Counted from the stretch's first letter, positions 32,707 to 44,082 are shown. The stretch is DNA of 64,000 nt from Diphasiastrum complanatum (GCA_029204225.1 CM055102.1:34714585-34778584), one strand, 5' to 3'. Made by a program: numbers and translations. The notes: generated from the sequence alone by a model not told the origin.

Positions 32707-33147
32707 AGTTATGAACGTAGCCACGGCTGATCTAGATTTAGTCTATGAAAGCATCACATAAGCAAGACTTAACCCTAGAAAGCAGGAGAGAGAAAGCTTA
32801 AAGAGACTAAAGAAGGAGATCATATCATAAGCCAAGTAACAAATGACACAGAATCCCTACTTATAGCCAAGAGGAAGCCCTAAAAGGAAGCTTCCAGTGG
32901 CTAGGGCCAAACTGAGAGGGAAAATAGTGCGCCCTCCAAGAAGGCCCCCACTCTCAGTAATATGACCAAATAACCAATATAGTGAATCATAGGGCCCAAG
33001 GCCAATAATATGGTCTAAATGTCAATAATAGGGCCCAAGGCCAACCATATAGTCTAAATGTCAAATAATGAATAAAAAAGGGCCCAAAGCCTGCTTATGC
33101 ATAAAGTAAAGTAAATGTGGCGAATGTAATGAGCCGAGTCCATAACT
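32707..33147 (-). repeat. 5' LTR of element B
   Basis: 441 bp, starting AGTTATGAACG and ending CATAACT on the plus strand, followed by AAAGG. Nearly identical to 20004-20454 apart from a 10-bp deletion near 33118. Confidence 0.95.
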
Positions 33148-33352
33148 AAAGGCCAACCATATAGTCTGAATGTCTCTAATGAATAAAAAAGGGCCCAAGG
33201 CCTGCTTATGCATAAAGTAAAGTAACTGTTAATGTAAATGGACGCGGCGAATGTAATGAGCCGAGTCCATAACTCTCCCAGACACAAAAAAAAGACCCAA
33301 CTGCCGAAAAGATAACCGGATCAAGTAGCAGCAAGCCCTGGTGCATCAACAG

Positions 33353-36069
33353 CTAGAGGAACATCTGATGTAGAGGAATCAACAAGTGCAGCAAGAGCAC
33401 GAGCCTGATCCGCAAGTAATGGTGTATGATAAAAGACATCAATAGGCTCCCATGTGGCCTCCTCAATAGGACGACCATCCCACTAGACCAAAAACTGAAT
33501 CTGCCGGCGGCGTCGACTATGGTATAGACGGACCTGTAATATAGCAGCAGGTAAAAATGGAAATAACTCTGGAGCAGTAGGAAACTCAGCATCACAAGGA
33601 GCGTCATCCTCAATAGCAGCACGTAATAAACTGACATGGAATACATCACAGGCGCGTGTGGAAGCAGGAAGCTGTAAGCGATATGTAATTGGACTAAGAA
33701 CCTCCACAATGCGATAAGGCCCATAATAACGTGGTGCAAGCTTCTCAGTAGAAGCATGGCCCTGGACAAAATGATGACGTGCAAACTGTAAGCATACATA
33801 AACCATATCTCCAAGCTGAAACTCAACATGGCGGTGGTGACGATCAACTGAGGTCTGATAACGCTGCTGAACATGCTGTAAATGAGAACTGGCCCGGGTA
33901 ATAAGCTCTCGAGCACCTGATAGAAAAGATGCAAGTGTAACAGGTGTATCCCCAGGAGGAAGAGGAATGCCAGGTAAAAGAGGTGCATAGCCATGAGATA
34001 ATAAAAATGGTGAGACACCATTGCTGGTACTAACAGAGCTATTATAGCTATACTCTGCTAAACATAAATGGTGATCCCAATCCTTCCCTGAAGGAGTAAC
34101 AAAATGGCATAAATAATCCTCAAGGATCTTGTTAAGGACCTCAGACTGCCCATCAGAAGTAGAATGATAAGCAAAACCCATATATATCAGTCCACTGGCG
34201 ATGAGGAATAGGCCAACTCTGGAGCAAACCAGCAGATTTAGCACGGGAGTACTTATTACGAAGACAAAAAGGGCAGGTACGAATAAGTACAGCAAGCTCA
34301 GATTGAAGAAAGGGCCAATAGAAATGGTCTTTGAGACGAGCATAAGACTTTTGAAAACCAAAGTGACCCCCAACAGGAGAGGAATGAGCATCCGACAACA
34401 ACTGGGAACGGATACCCAAAGAACTAGGGATACAAAGAGAATCATAATGATAAAGACGATTGTCAATAATGGAGTAAACCTTATGAGGACTGGACAAAAC
34501 AGGTGGGGCAGAACTATAAACATCACGAAAATCAAAACATGTAAGGTACGTTGCAGGTAGGGCATCAAACCATGAAGGAATAGTAGAAACGAGTGTATTT
34601 AACAAAGCTGGAAGACGAGATAATGCATCAGCAGCAGTGTTAGCACGACCAGGACGATACAATATGGAGAAATTAAAAGACTGTAAAAACTACAACCAAC
34701 GAAATTGACGATCACTAAGGTCACGTTGAGAAAACAGATAACGTAAAGACTGGTGATCAGTAATAATGTCAAATGGGACTCGATACAGATAATGACGCCA
34801 CTTCTTAAGAGCATAGATAATAGCAAGAAGCTCTTTCTCATGCACAGAATAACGTTGCTCATAAGAGTGAAGACGACGCGACTCATAAGCAATAATACAT
34901 TGTGACTGGCGAAGTAAAGCACCCCAACCAACATTACTAGCATCAGTCTCAACAAGAAACTTCTGATCAAACTGTGGTAAACACATAACGGCAGCATCAA
35001 CAACAGCACGACGAAGAGTATCAAACGTTGTCTGACAATCAGAAGTCCAAAGAAAAGTACTAGACTTCTTCAAAAGTGCATGAAGAGGAGCTACGATAGT
35101 GGCAAAATGAGGAACTGGACGACGAAGGTGAGTGGCTAACCCAAGAAACACACAAACATGATGAATATCAGTAGGTATAGGCCAATCCTGGATGGCCTGA
35201 ACCTTATGAGGGTCCAGACGAATGTGACCATTACAAATAAGAAAACCAAGAAACTCGATCTCAGAAACAGCAAAAGAATATTTAGACAACTTAGCAAATA
35301 ACTGGTGGTGTACAAGTAACTGAAAGACAGAGGAAAGATGGGCAACATGCTCAACAAGAGACTGACTAAAAATAAGAATATCATCAAAATAAACCAAGAC
35401 ACAATGACCAAGAAGTGGACGCAAGACGTTATTCATCACATTCTGGAACGTAGGAGGGCCATTAGTAACACCAAAAGGAAGCACACGAAATTCATATAAA
35501 CCAAGATGAGTACGGAAAGCAGTCTTATGTTCGTCAGAAGGGTGCATCCTGATTTGGTAATATCCAAAACGAAGGTCTATCTTGGAAAAGCTTTTAGAGG
35601 TACCGAGCTGGTCAAAGAGGTCATCTATGTGTGGAATAGGGTACTGATTACGAATAGTCAACTTATTTAAAGCACGGTAATCAATACAAAGGCGTTTGGT
35701 ACCATCTTTCTTATTAATAAGGAGAACAGGAGCACCAAAAGGGCTGTGACTAGGAACAATGAGACCCTGATCTAACAAGGCAGTAATATGGAGCTCAAGC
35801 TCATCACGCTCAGATCAAGACATACGATAAGGGGGACAATAAGAAGAAGATGGAAATCCAAATGGAGGGGGAGTCCCAGATGTAGGAAAAACAGGAGCTT
35901 TACCAGGACCATGAGGCTGTAAAGAATCAATCTGTGACTGCATAGTAGCAAAGCCGGTCATAACTGAATCGAAGCGAAGAACGAGGCCAGAAAGGGTCTC
36001 ATCCATGCGACGAAACTGATCGGATAAGGTTTCCTGAATAGTCTCACTCGGGGTAGGTGAATGTGCCAT
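33353..36069 (-). pseudogene. element A gag-pol remnant with two large deletions
   Basis: It starts MAHSPTPSETIQETLSDQFR (36069). Gag runs about 80 codons to GFPSSS, then jumps directly to CPPYRMS at the start of RT, deleting the rest of gag and all of protease. RT and RNase H are well preserved (YFDDILIFSQ, VETDASNVGWGALLRQSQ). Stops lie at 35815-35817 and 34690-34692 (CAG to TAG judged against B). After PHRQWTDIY near 34190 it jumps to GFAYHSTSDGQSEV, removing two of three integrase catalytic Asp. The C-terminus reads RRRQIQFLV-stop-WDGRPI, a chromodomain. It is non-autonomous by inspection. Confidence 0.88.
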
Positions 36070-36564
36070 AATGATAGTGGAAGGAATAGACGAAAACTTG
36101 AGGGAGCGGACTCTTGTCCTCACCCCAAATTAGCCTATTGAAATGGAGAAAAAAATAGGCAAAAGTGACAAGTTGGGAGTGTTGAGGCAGCGATGTACAG
36201 GTTGAAGAATTTTGGTTGTTTGGAATAGCAAATGATGTCGGAATTGGGTAGTTTTTGGATGAGGATGGGCGCTGGACAGTCAGGGAACTAACTGTGGAAG
36301 ATGGCTACAAATTGGAAAAATATCAGACGAAAGTGACAGGTCGGAAGGCAGGGACAGCGATGGAAAGGAAGAGGAGGAACGTTGGGCAGCAAGGAAAAGA
36401 GGGGACAAAACAGAGGGAGCGCTGGACAGGAAGGAGTGGAAAGAGCAGCGATGGAACAGGGCTGTCAAAGCGGCAATGGAGCTGTAGGAACAGCGATGGA
36501 GGAGCAAGGCAAGGCAACAAAGAAAAAAATTCCAGATTATGCTCAGAAAAGTGCTCTGATACCA

Positions 36565-37013
36565 AGTTACGAATAAAGCCACAGCTGATCTAGAGTTAAG
36601 CTATGAAAGCATCACATAAGCAAGACTTAAGCTATGAAAGCAGCACATAAGCAAGACTTAACCCTAGAAAGCAGGAAAGAGAGAGATCAAGGAGGCTAAA
36701 GAGAGAGATCAATATCATCAGCTGAATAACAAATGACACAGTTTCCCTACTTATAGCCAAGAGGAAGCCCTTAAAGGAAGCTTCCGGTGGCTAGGGCCCA
36801 ACTAGGAGGGAAAATAGTGTGCCCTCCAAGAAGCCCCCCACTCTCCAGTAATATGTCCAAATGGCCTAATAATGAATAATAAGGCCAAAGGCCAACCATA
36901 TAGTCTGAATGTCTCTAATGAATAAAACAGGGCCCAAGGCCTGCTTATGCATAAAGTAAAGTAACTGTAAATGTAAATGGACGCGGCGAATGTAATGAGC
37001 CGAGTCCATAACT
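36565..37013 (-). repeat. 5' LTR of element A
   Basis: 449 bp, AGTTACGAATAAAG ... GAGTCCATAACT on the plus strand, followed by ATTGC. Directly abuts the primer-site complement at 36553-36564. Confidence 0.93.
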
Positions 37014-37018
37014 ATTGC

Positions 37019-37358
37019 CGCCTCAATGGAATTTACAACATCGTATTGAGCTCGTTCTAGGGGCAAGTCCACTATGTAAGCCTCCTTATAGGATGAGTCT
37101 AAAAGAGGAGGAAGTCAAAAGGATGTTGGAGGAGTATCTCAAGTTGGGGTATGATCGTCCTAGCTTTTCACCTTCACCTCTCCTATTTTGCTACTTAAGA
37201 AAAAGGATGGTAGTTTTCGGATGTGCGTTGATTGCTGAGGATTGAATAAGATCACTATAAAGCATAGGTATCCGATGCCTAGGATTGATGATTAAGGCTT
37301 CCGTTTGTCGATATATGCAATGACCATGTAGCAAGTGGTGGGATTTATTCAAGTATTG

Positions 37359-37361
<3 letters not shown>
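37019..37361 (+). pseudogene. Ty3/gypsy relic, right half (RT start)
   Basis: It reads PPQWNLQHRIELVLGASPLC then KPPYRMSLKEEEVKRMLEEY and a decayed RT start ([14 protein letters not shown] equivalent, then HRYPMPRID). It is the continuation of 19665-19793. The right end is cut at 37361 by the (TC)n tail of LINE Y. Confidence 0.8.

Positions 37362-37429
<68 letters not shown>
37362..37429. repeat. (GA)34 = (TC)n tail of LINE Y
   Basis: 68 bp of GA on the plus strand, that is a TC tail at the 3' end of the minus-strand LINE Y. It joins directly to the Ty3 relic. Confidence 0.95.
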
Positions 37430-37433
<4 letters not shown>

Positions 37434-38976
37434 TTTATTAATGTCTTTTACATGCCAAAAGGCGTATAAGATGAAAGGAGTACAACAGAGTAAATGGAAC
37501 GCGGACGGGACAATGCCGTCAACAGAAAGCTAAACTAAAACGTAAATCGCTACGTAAAAAAGCTCATCTCTCACGCAGGAGAGGAAATAAATGATCGTAG
37601 CTCAAACATCTCTCACGTAGGAGAGGGAGAAGAATTTGAAATTTTAAGTTCTTCAATTTTAACCAAGATCGGGCGTCCGTCTCGAAAGAGAGTTCGGAAA
37701 CCGTTGGCCTTAGCATCTGCGATAATTTTCTTTCTCTCAGTCAATTGAATGGGCGTCAAGTCTTCATCCATAAAAATAGTAGATCTCTTCAGGCAACCTC
37801 TTTTACGTAGAACCTTTTGACGAAGCAAAGCATTCTTGAAACGCAGAAACACTGTGGTGGATTGGAGCTTACCCACCCAAGCAGCAAATACGACATCCTC
37901 TTTGAGACCAAAGGTGGAATGAATGAAAGCATTTGCCTCAGCCACAAGGTCCTTACCCGCAAAAGAAGCTCCCCTAACCCTGACATTGAGGGCCTTGAGA
38001 TCTCGTTTTTGATGCTCTTGGATAGATTCAGAAATAACCTGCTTAGATCCCTTTAATCTCTTCGATTGCTGAAATTGCTGCTCCAAGGAGTGAACCCGCT
38101 CTTGAAGCTGCTTTGCCATGTCTTCTAAATCTGCATTGCCGCTTCCTTCTTCTGCCTCTTCATCTGATTCCAACTCCTTCTTGAGGTGAGTAACATCAAC
38201 CTCAAGAATGCCAACTTTACCCTGGAGGACCAAAACCGTATTCTCCAAAGTGGAGATTTGGAATGCTTGTTGCTTGATTAGCGCAAGCAAGGATACATTG
38301 GTCTCTTGAAGAGACTCAATAATGCGGGGGAAACCAGACAAAAATTCAGTTGAAAGATGAAGGGGTGAAAGAGGGAGAGGAGAAAGAAAGAGTAGAGGGG
38401 GTAGTGGCAGTAGGAGAAGAGGTAGAAGTTGCGGGAGTGGAGGGTAAGGGCGAGGGAGAGGAAGCAGGAGAGGGAGGGGGCAACGTAAAGGGGTTTGGAG
38501 CCGTAGTAGGGATGGCTGAGAAAACGAAGGGAGAAGGGGGAGGGGTTTTCTTGTTCCCCTTCCGATTCACTGATTGCCAATCAGCCATAGTGGCAAGAAG
38601 AGAGAGAGGGACAGCGATTGGAGGGACAACGATGAGGAGGCAAAGGGACAGGCAAAGGGACAGGTAGCAAGGGCAGGAGCGGGACAGCAGGAGGCAGGAC
38701 AGGTAGCGAGGGCCAAGAGCGGGTCAGGAGAGGAGATGGATTGGGGCAGGTCAGGAGCAGGGCAGGGCAGAGTCGTGAGGAGAGGGAACAGGAGAGGGGA
38801 TGGAGCGGGACAGGAGAAAGGAGAAAGGTAGGCAGCGGAGGACAGGAGGGTGCAGCGGCGGACAGGAGGAGGAGGGCGGCCTATGGAGATGATGGGCAGG
38901 CAGCGGCGGACAGGAGGAGGGCGCCATGATGGCGCCATAGCTGCGTGGGAGGAGGGCGCCAAGAGGGCGCCATAGC

Positions 38977-38979
<3 letters not shown>
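37430..38979 (-). mobile_element. ORF1-only LINE derivative (LINE Y)
   Basis: On the minus strand: (TC)n, a repetitive GCGCC-rich 5' part with ATG codons (38940-38970), ORF1, a short 3' UTR with the hairpin (37452-37465), GACATTAATAAAG and (TC)n. ORF1 lies in two frames: a Pro/Ser-rich N-terminus starting MADWQSVNRKGNKKTPPPSP (38588-38346), then a 242-codon segment (38341-37613) with a coiled coil (LQGKVGILEVDVTHLKKELE, ELEDMAKQLQERVHSLEQQF region) and an RRM-like part (LNVRVRGASFAGKDLVAEAN, RSTIFMDEDLTPIQLTERKK). No endonuclease or RT lies between ORF1 and the 3' UTR. It resembles mammalian HAL1 elements in design. Confidence 0.8.
37613..38588 (-). pseudogene. LINE Y ORF1 (one frameshift)
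   Basis: About 320 codons in two frames with a single shift near 38341. The N-terminal 80 residues are Pro/Ser/Thr-rich; a coiled coil spans about 38200-38010 and the nucleic-acid-binding part about 37990-37690. Acidic EESDEEAEEGSG-like residues interrupt the coil. Its length and order match ORF1 of L1b. A one-base repair would reopen it, so it is a young copy. Confidence 0.75.

Positions 38980-39034
<55 letters not shown>
38980..39034. repeat. (GA)27 tract between LINE X and LINE Y
   Basis: 55 bp; on the minus strand it is the TC tail of LINE X and the 5' TC of LINE Y. This is the same head-to-tail layout as at 4759-4812. Confidence 0.95.
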
Positions 39035-39035
<1 letters not shown>

Positions 39036-39560
39036 ACTTTATTGATGTCTTTTCCATGCCAAAAGGCATAAAAGACTAGTAAATGCACATGTCAAGTATG
39101 TGGGAACCATGGGAGCATATGAAACATCTCTTAGACAGTAACGAAAGAAACAACATATCTAAACACTATGAACTAAAATAAATGAGATGAGATATGAATG
39201 ACCATAAGTGCTACTGAATGCCAAAAATGAGGCATAGCACTGTCATCATGTCCTGTTGATGCTATAGAAGGATGTGATATGAGTTGCAACATGAGGTAAC
39301 TCTGGTAGCCGTTGATGTTGTCTAGGAGGATGGGTACGTCGTCGTCATCATCATCATCACCAAACTATGGGTCATGTCATGGTCTTCCCCTCAAGAAGAA
39401 AGAGGTAATCGAAGGTTGAGAGCTGAAATGACTCTGCTGAGCTATCTGACATAGATCGTCATAGTAGGAACATCTCTCATATCACAAGTGCAACACAGCG
39501 AGAGTCCTCATATGTTGTGAGCGATCGTAGTGTGGTGGTCATGTCGCGAAACAGGGATGA
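39035..39560 (-). pseudogene. 5'-truncated LINE X (3' end only)
   Basis: Minus-strand sequence matches the L1b 3' UTR over about 500 bp, including CATACTTGACATG, the hairpin ATGCC-TTTT-GGCAT (39056-39069) and GACATCAATAAAG before the TC tail. No ORF2 remains. The left (5') end is not sharp. Confidence 0.7.
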
Positions 39561-40385
39561 CGCTTTTTCACCCTATACAAGCTTTTTCTACTAAAACACC
39601 TCTTCAACAGTCCCATGCATTCTTGCTTGGTATGCAAGCTACATTTCAATGATGTAGATTGATTCACCCCTATCCAATGGAAAGGGGCCAAAAGGTAGCA
39701 AATTATTTCTTCAACAACTTTCTCTCGTTCAACCTACATTGAAAGGCAGCTGGTTATTTAGCATTGCACTAGTTCTACTTGTGACTACCCGCAGGACAGG
39801 ACCTATTTGCGACTACCCTCAGAGCCTACAAATGCCTTTCTATGATGTGAGAAAGACCTGATTTGGTAAGCAATTTCATGGATTATTTTCCAGCATGTTG
39901 CTCTACACGTATGTGAATACCTTTTTTGTAACAAAAGAGCAATTCCTTGCTTTAGATTCACATTCATTCAAGCTCCATTTCCAGCAATTTCATTCACCAT
40001 AGTTGGCCACTGCTTTCCAGCATTTTTTCACAAGTGTTTCATGCTAATTCTTCCTACATTTGTAGCAATTTGATGGTACTAGCATTCATTACTGTCGGCA
40101 GCTGATTTCCAACAAATATCTGCACCTATGGTTTGAGGTATCACATACATAAAAGCTGAATTGTGCCGGAAATCTACTTCAATTCTTTTATGGTCATTCC
40201 TAGCTCTATGCTACACAAATTTACAGCATATATCTATTTTTTAGGGCTTGTTTCAATAAGTTTGTAGACAAGGTTTGCTAACGGTAAAGAAGTTCTATTT
40301 CAAACCCAAGATAACCTCACATTCAAATATGATCAAAAAATGGCTTTACCTTAATTATAACATAGAATCACTTAATGCTTCTAGT
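39561..40385. other. intron stretch without recognised feature
   Basis: No open frame, repeat or transposon end recognised. Confidence 0.5.
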
Positions 40386-40970
40386 CTACTTATATAGAAC
40401 TTTGCTTAATGCTAATTGGTTATTTCGAGATTTCTTAGGACCTTGCATCCCAAGGTCCTCACTAGATTTAGAATTTCCCACCAGGATATCTAGCCAGATG
40501 TGACCCAAATAACCATCGATTTGACAAAGATCTCGAAGTGAAAGATACAAATTATATTGGAAGCATAACTGATTAACCTCTCCAATCCAACTCAAGGCAT
40601 TGGCCACACTATTAGACGTACCTTTACAATACTTAATGTCGAACTAAAACACCTGAATGAGTTCCGACCACTTGGCCTCACAGCCTCTTAGGTTACCGGC
40701 ATCACATATATACATACTTAAGGGATTGCTGAACAGTCATCACCATAAATTTGGCACCATATAAATAATGCCTCTAAAATTTTAACATGTGAATGACTGC
40801 CAAATGTTCCTTCTCATAGGTAGAATACCTATATTAAGCAGGATCCAACATAAAGTCATAGAAACACGGTGCTTGAGAGTTTCAAAAGTCTCATTCATTT
40901 CATCAGTCCAAACTACAAGTGGACTTTTTTCTCTTCACCCCCTTAAGAACATTCGTTAAGGGTAGAAGAC
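40386..40970 (-). pseudogene. Ty3/gypsy RNase H relic
   Basis: Minus-strand reading contains VWTDEMNETFETLKH, a decayed YEKEHLAVIHMLKFWRHYLYG, SLKYVYM, WSELIQVF-FDIKYCKGTSN and VANALSWIGEVNQL, the RNase H to connection part of Ty3 pol. Stops and shifts are many; sense to FY. Confidence 0.7.
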
Positions 40971-40984
40971 TATGCTACAGCAAT

Positions 40985-42380
40985 GAGGTTGTGGCTTGGA
41001 CCTCAATTACCGTATTTGAATCGACACATGATTCTCCTATTCTATGGCACAATTCCCAATGAAATCACCACCTTTTCCTATTGTAATGAGCAGTGGAATC
41101 TTCACCTTCTCTCCTCCTATTGTGATGCCTCGCAATCAAGGAAAATGAGTGACTTATTCCCAATCTCAAGGGGAACCTTTTGAAAATAGTGGAGTTTCTT
41201 TGCGGTTTGAAACAGCCAAACTTTTTAGAACAAAATCGTAATTCTTTGAGAAAAGGAACATGATTTGGGAAACCTCTTGTCTAATAATCAACTTGAACTC
41301 ACCAACCTATGAGATAAGGTGAGAGGAGTGATTATGGAGCAACATGAGTAGGCCAAACGACTTAATTGTTTGGAGATGGTAATGACAGAAAAGTTCGAGG
41401 TGCTATAAAAGCCTATGAAGACTAGTACTCAAAAGATTGAACATGCCTTGGGGAATTTGAGATCCATTTTCACCCCCAAAAATACTTCCACCAATGAATG
41501 TTTCCCCTTTTTCTCCATGTGTGCTAGAGTTATCCAAGAAAGAGCGAAAGTCTTTGGATCGCCTTACCATGCCAAAGTGTCATGGCAACGGAACAACAAA
41601 AGAAGCTATGGCCTGGACTTCACAATTGGATTAAGTGTTCGCTTAACAAGAAAAAAGCAATGAAGCGAGAGTGTTGTTTACTACACTAAAGTTCAACGGT
41701 TGGGCTCAAAAGTGGTGGTTTGTTTCGAAGTGGCATGAAAAGGCTGGCAATATTCCTATTGTGAATAAATGGGCGAACTTGAGGAGGTATTCTTCAACAA
41801 GTTTGCACCCATGCATGAGCCAAGAGCTAAGCATAGGAGCTTTGTGCAAAGGAACACGCTAAGCGAATATGTTATAGTCGAAGACTTTATAGTCTTTGCT
41901 AGTAGGTACGCAAGTGGAGAATTTCAATTATGGACTTAAGGACATTCATATGAAGGCTCAGTTGAGGCTTTCTGATAGTCACAATCTGGAGAAAGCAATT
42001 TCTTTGGAAAGAGGATTAAGTCCACCTTAGGTGGGAATAGAAAGGAAAAAGACCAAGCAAAAGTTCCTACAAAAATATACATGTTGCAAAGACGACAACG
42101 AGCAACAAAAGAAGCTAAGCAACCCTAGAAGAGAGACAAAGGCAAAGCCAAGACGCAATTGATGTGAACAAAATCAAATGTTTCCAATGTGGCAAGCTTG
42201 TACATTATGCTACTTCATGCAACAAGACATAAACAAGGAAGCAAAAGTCATGGATAAAATGAAAGTTTACCAAGGAAATGAAGGTGATCTCAATTATTGC
42301 AAAAGAGTGCATAGCTCTCGAATAAGGTGTTGGAGAACAACAATATGAAGCTAAATTGACTCGACTCTAGGGTAAAGTTA
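40985..42380 (+). pseudogene. decayed Ty3/gypsy gag with CCHC knuckle
   Basis: The plus strand has FNGWAQKWWFVSKWHEKAGN and further gag-like residues (41680-41900), and a knuckle KIKCFQCGKLVHYATSCNKT (C-x2-C-x4-H-x4-C) at about 42172-42232. The first 600 bp (40985-41600) have no clear match. Frames are broken throughout. Confidence 0.6.
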
Positions 42381-42404
42381 AGCAAGAAAACGTTTTGGTT
42401 CTAC

Positions 42405-44082
42405 TTGAGCGGTAACTTAAAACAAATTGTGTCTAAATCTTTTGTGAGCAACTTTGGTTGCCTATTGTTGGAGCCTCACCTCAAGATAGTGAGTATGGAG
42501 CTTGTGTATCAAGACTTAAAAGGTTTAATACCTAATTTGGCTAAGGGCGCAACACCTAATAGTTCTCAATTGCCAGTTGCTTCCTTAAATCCTTCAGACC
42601 CAGGGGGCCCTATTACTGGGTTTACCCACAATCTGTTTAAAGACTTAAATCCGGCCATATTTAATGGTGAAGAAAAGGATAGGAATACAAATATTTTACA
42701 AACCTTTTTAAGAAATTGGAAAAATATACATGCAATGAAACAAACCCCATAGCATTTGTAAGCCATAGAAGCGAATTTGCCCTTAGATCCCATGTGCAAG
42801 TGGCGGTTGAACGTCCAAGAGATAAGCCAGACACCCCGATCATGGAAAGCTTTTAAGGAGGCTTTCTTAAACAAATCTTACCAGAAATCAAGCTTGATAG
42901 GGCTTGGGAGGCTTGGGAAAATTGGTTATGGACAAGTTCGTTACTCACTATAATTCTTAGTACATAAATCTATTTTGAAAGTGAAGAATATAAGTGATTA
43001 AATACGAGGGTTTGTCCGTGAGCTTAAGGAGGTGTATAAGGTGGAGGTTTAGAGAAACTCCTTGATTTTTCTTGAGCAGGCTATTAAGTTTGCCCAAATC
43101 TATGATAATTCAATGTGCAAACGAAAGGCCAAATAAAGTAATTCTGAGTAGCCTTCTCAAAAAAGCCTACCTTTCAAAAAGAAACGGTTTGCTCAAAAAA
43201 TCACATTAGAACAATAGAATGAAACCCCTCAAAAGTGCCCATCGGTTATTCAACCATTAGAACAGGAATATCATGAGAAAGCTAAATAGAATCATTTATG
43301 CTTTGTCTATATGGGCAAGGGACATATAATTAGACCATGCCCCAAGGGACCGTTCAATAAAAAGAAAGAGAATAAACAAGTTCATCTAGTGCAAACCATA
43401 AGCTTCCCAATTGCTTTGGCAACCACCAAAGTAGAAGTTTTCCATGAAGATCATGGACATAATTGCTAGTTGACCTCTGCCATGCTAAGGAGACCTTCCA
43501 ATTTTGGGCCCCACGATTTAGTACGCATGCACGAGAAAATTGGCGAGCCATAGTGTGTGACATCTAGGCATCCAAAAGACACGACAAAGGATGTTCATCA
43601 GCACGTGAATAGTTGCCAAAAATGTCAGATTAATAAATTAAAGCGTCGGAAGGCAGGCGAGTTATTGCAACCCTTAGAAATACCAGCTGGTAAATGAGAA
43701 AGTATATACATGGATTTTAGGCCTACCAAAGACCTAGAAAGATCACGATGCTATATGGGTCACAGTAAACTGCTTGACCAGAATGGCCCATTTTATTCTA
43801 ACCAAAACAACCATTAGAGCTTCAGAATTAGCAAGGTTGTAAGGAGGAGGACTATTTAAGCTTTATGGTCTTCCTTCCGATATAGTTACTGATCGGGATA
43901 GTAAGTTTAATGTTTTTGAAGGGCAGTATTCCATCTCTATATCAACCTTAATATGAGTACAATTGATCATCCTCAGACGGATGTTCAAACAGAAAGAGTA
44001 AACCAAGTGTTAGAGGAAATGCTTAGGGCATATGTCAGCAAGAAGCAAACAAATTGGGAAGAGTATCTTCCTATATTGGAGT
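42405..44082 (+). pseudogene. element-C-like Ty3 relic: gag joined to integrase
   Basis: The plus strand carries a gag segment closely like that of C (FKDLNPAIFNGEEKDRNTNI, LQTFLRNWKNIHAMKQTP), a decayed knuckle near 43300 (LCFVYMGKGHIIRPCPKGPF) and PR start up to 43560. It then jumps to integrase ([45 protein letters not shown]) reaching 44082. Protease, RT and RNase H are deleted. It continues for about 60 bp at 44773 (FAYNSTQHSVMRYSPSM) beyond a hAT insertion. Confidence 0.8.

Larger units (their letters stand above)
20004..33147 (-). mobile_element. LTR retrotransposon B (Ty3/gypsy chromovirus), inserted in the 3' LTR of A
   Basis: The 3' LTR is 20004-20454 (451 bp) and the 5' LTR 32707-33147 (441 bp); they differ by about three substitutions and one 10-bp indel, so insertion is recent. 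Target duplication AAAGG is at 19999-20003 and 33148-33152. The ends are AGTTATG...CATAACT. The primer-site complement GTTCTGATACCA (32695-32706) has one change from tRNA-iMet. Element C sits in its leader. Gag-pol is at 20499-25411. Excluding C, B is about 6.9 kb. Confidence 0.95.
19794..37013 (-). mobile_element. LTR retrotransposon A (Ty3/gypsy), internally deleted, host of B and C
   Basis: Element A starts at its 3' LTR (19794-20003, continuing at 33153-33274 after the insertion of B) and ends at its 5' LTR (36565-37013, 449 bp). The 3' LTR also lacks about 117 bp. Target duplication is ATTGC. The primer-site complement GCTCTGATACCA (36553-36564) directly abuts the 5' LTR. Without B, A is about 4.1 kb. 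Its ORF lacks most of gag and protease (junction near 35835) and the integrase core (junction near 34190), so A could only move with help. It is the oldest of the three nested elements. Confidence 0.92.

Noticed and set aside
38350-38831. Gly/Glu-rich plus-strand frames
   Set aside because: Antisense to the ORF1 N-terminus of LINE Y.
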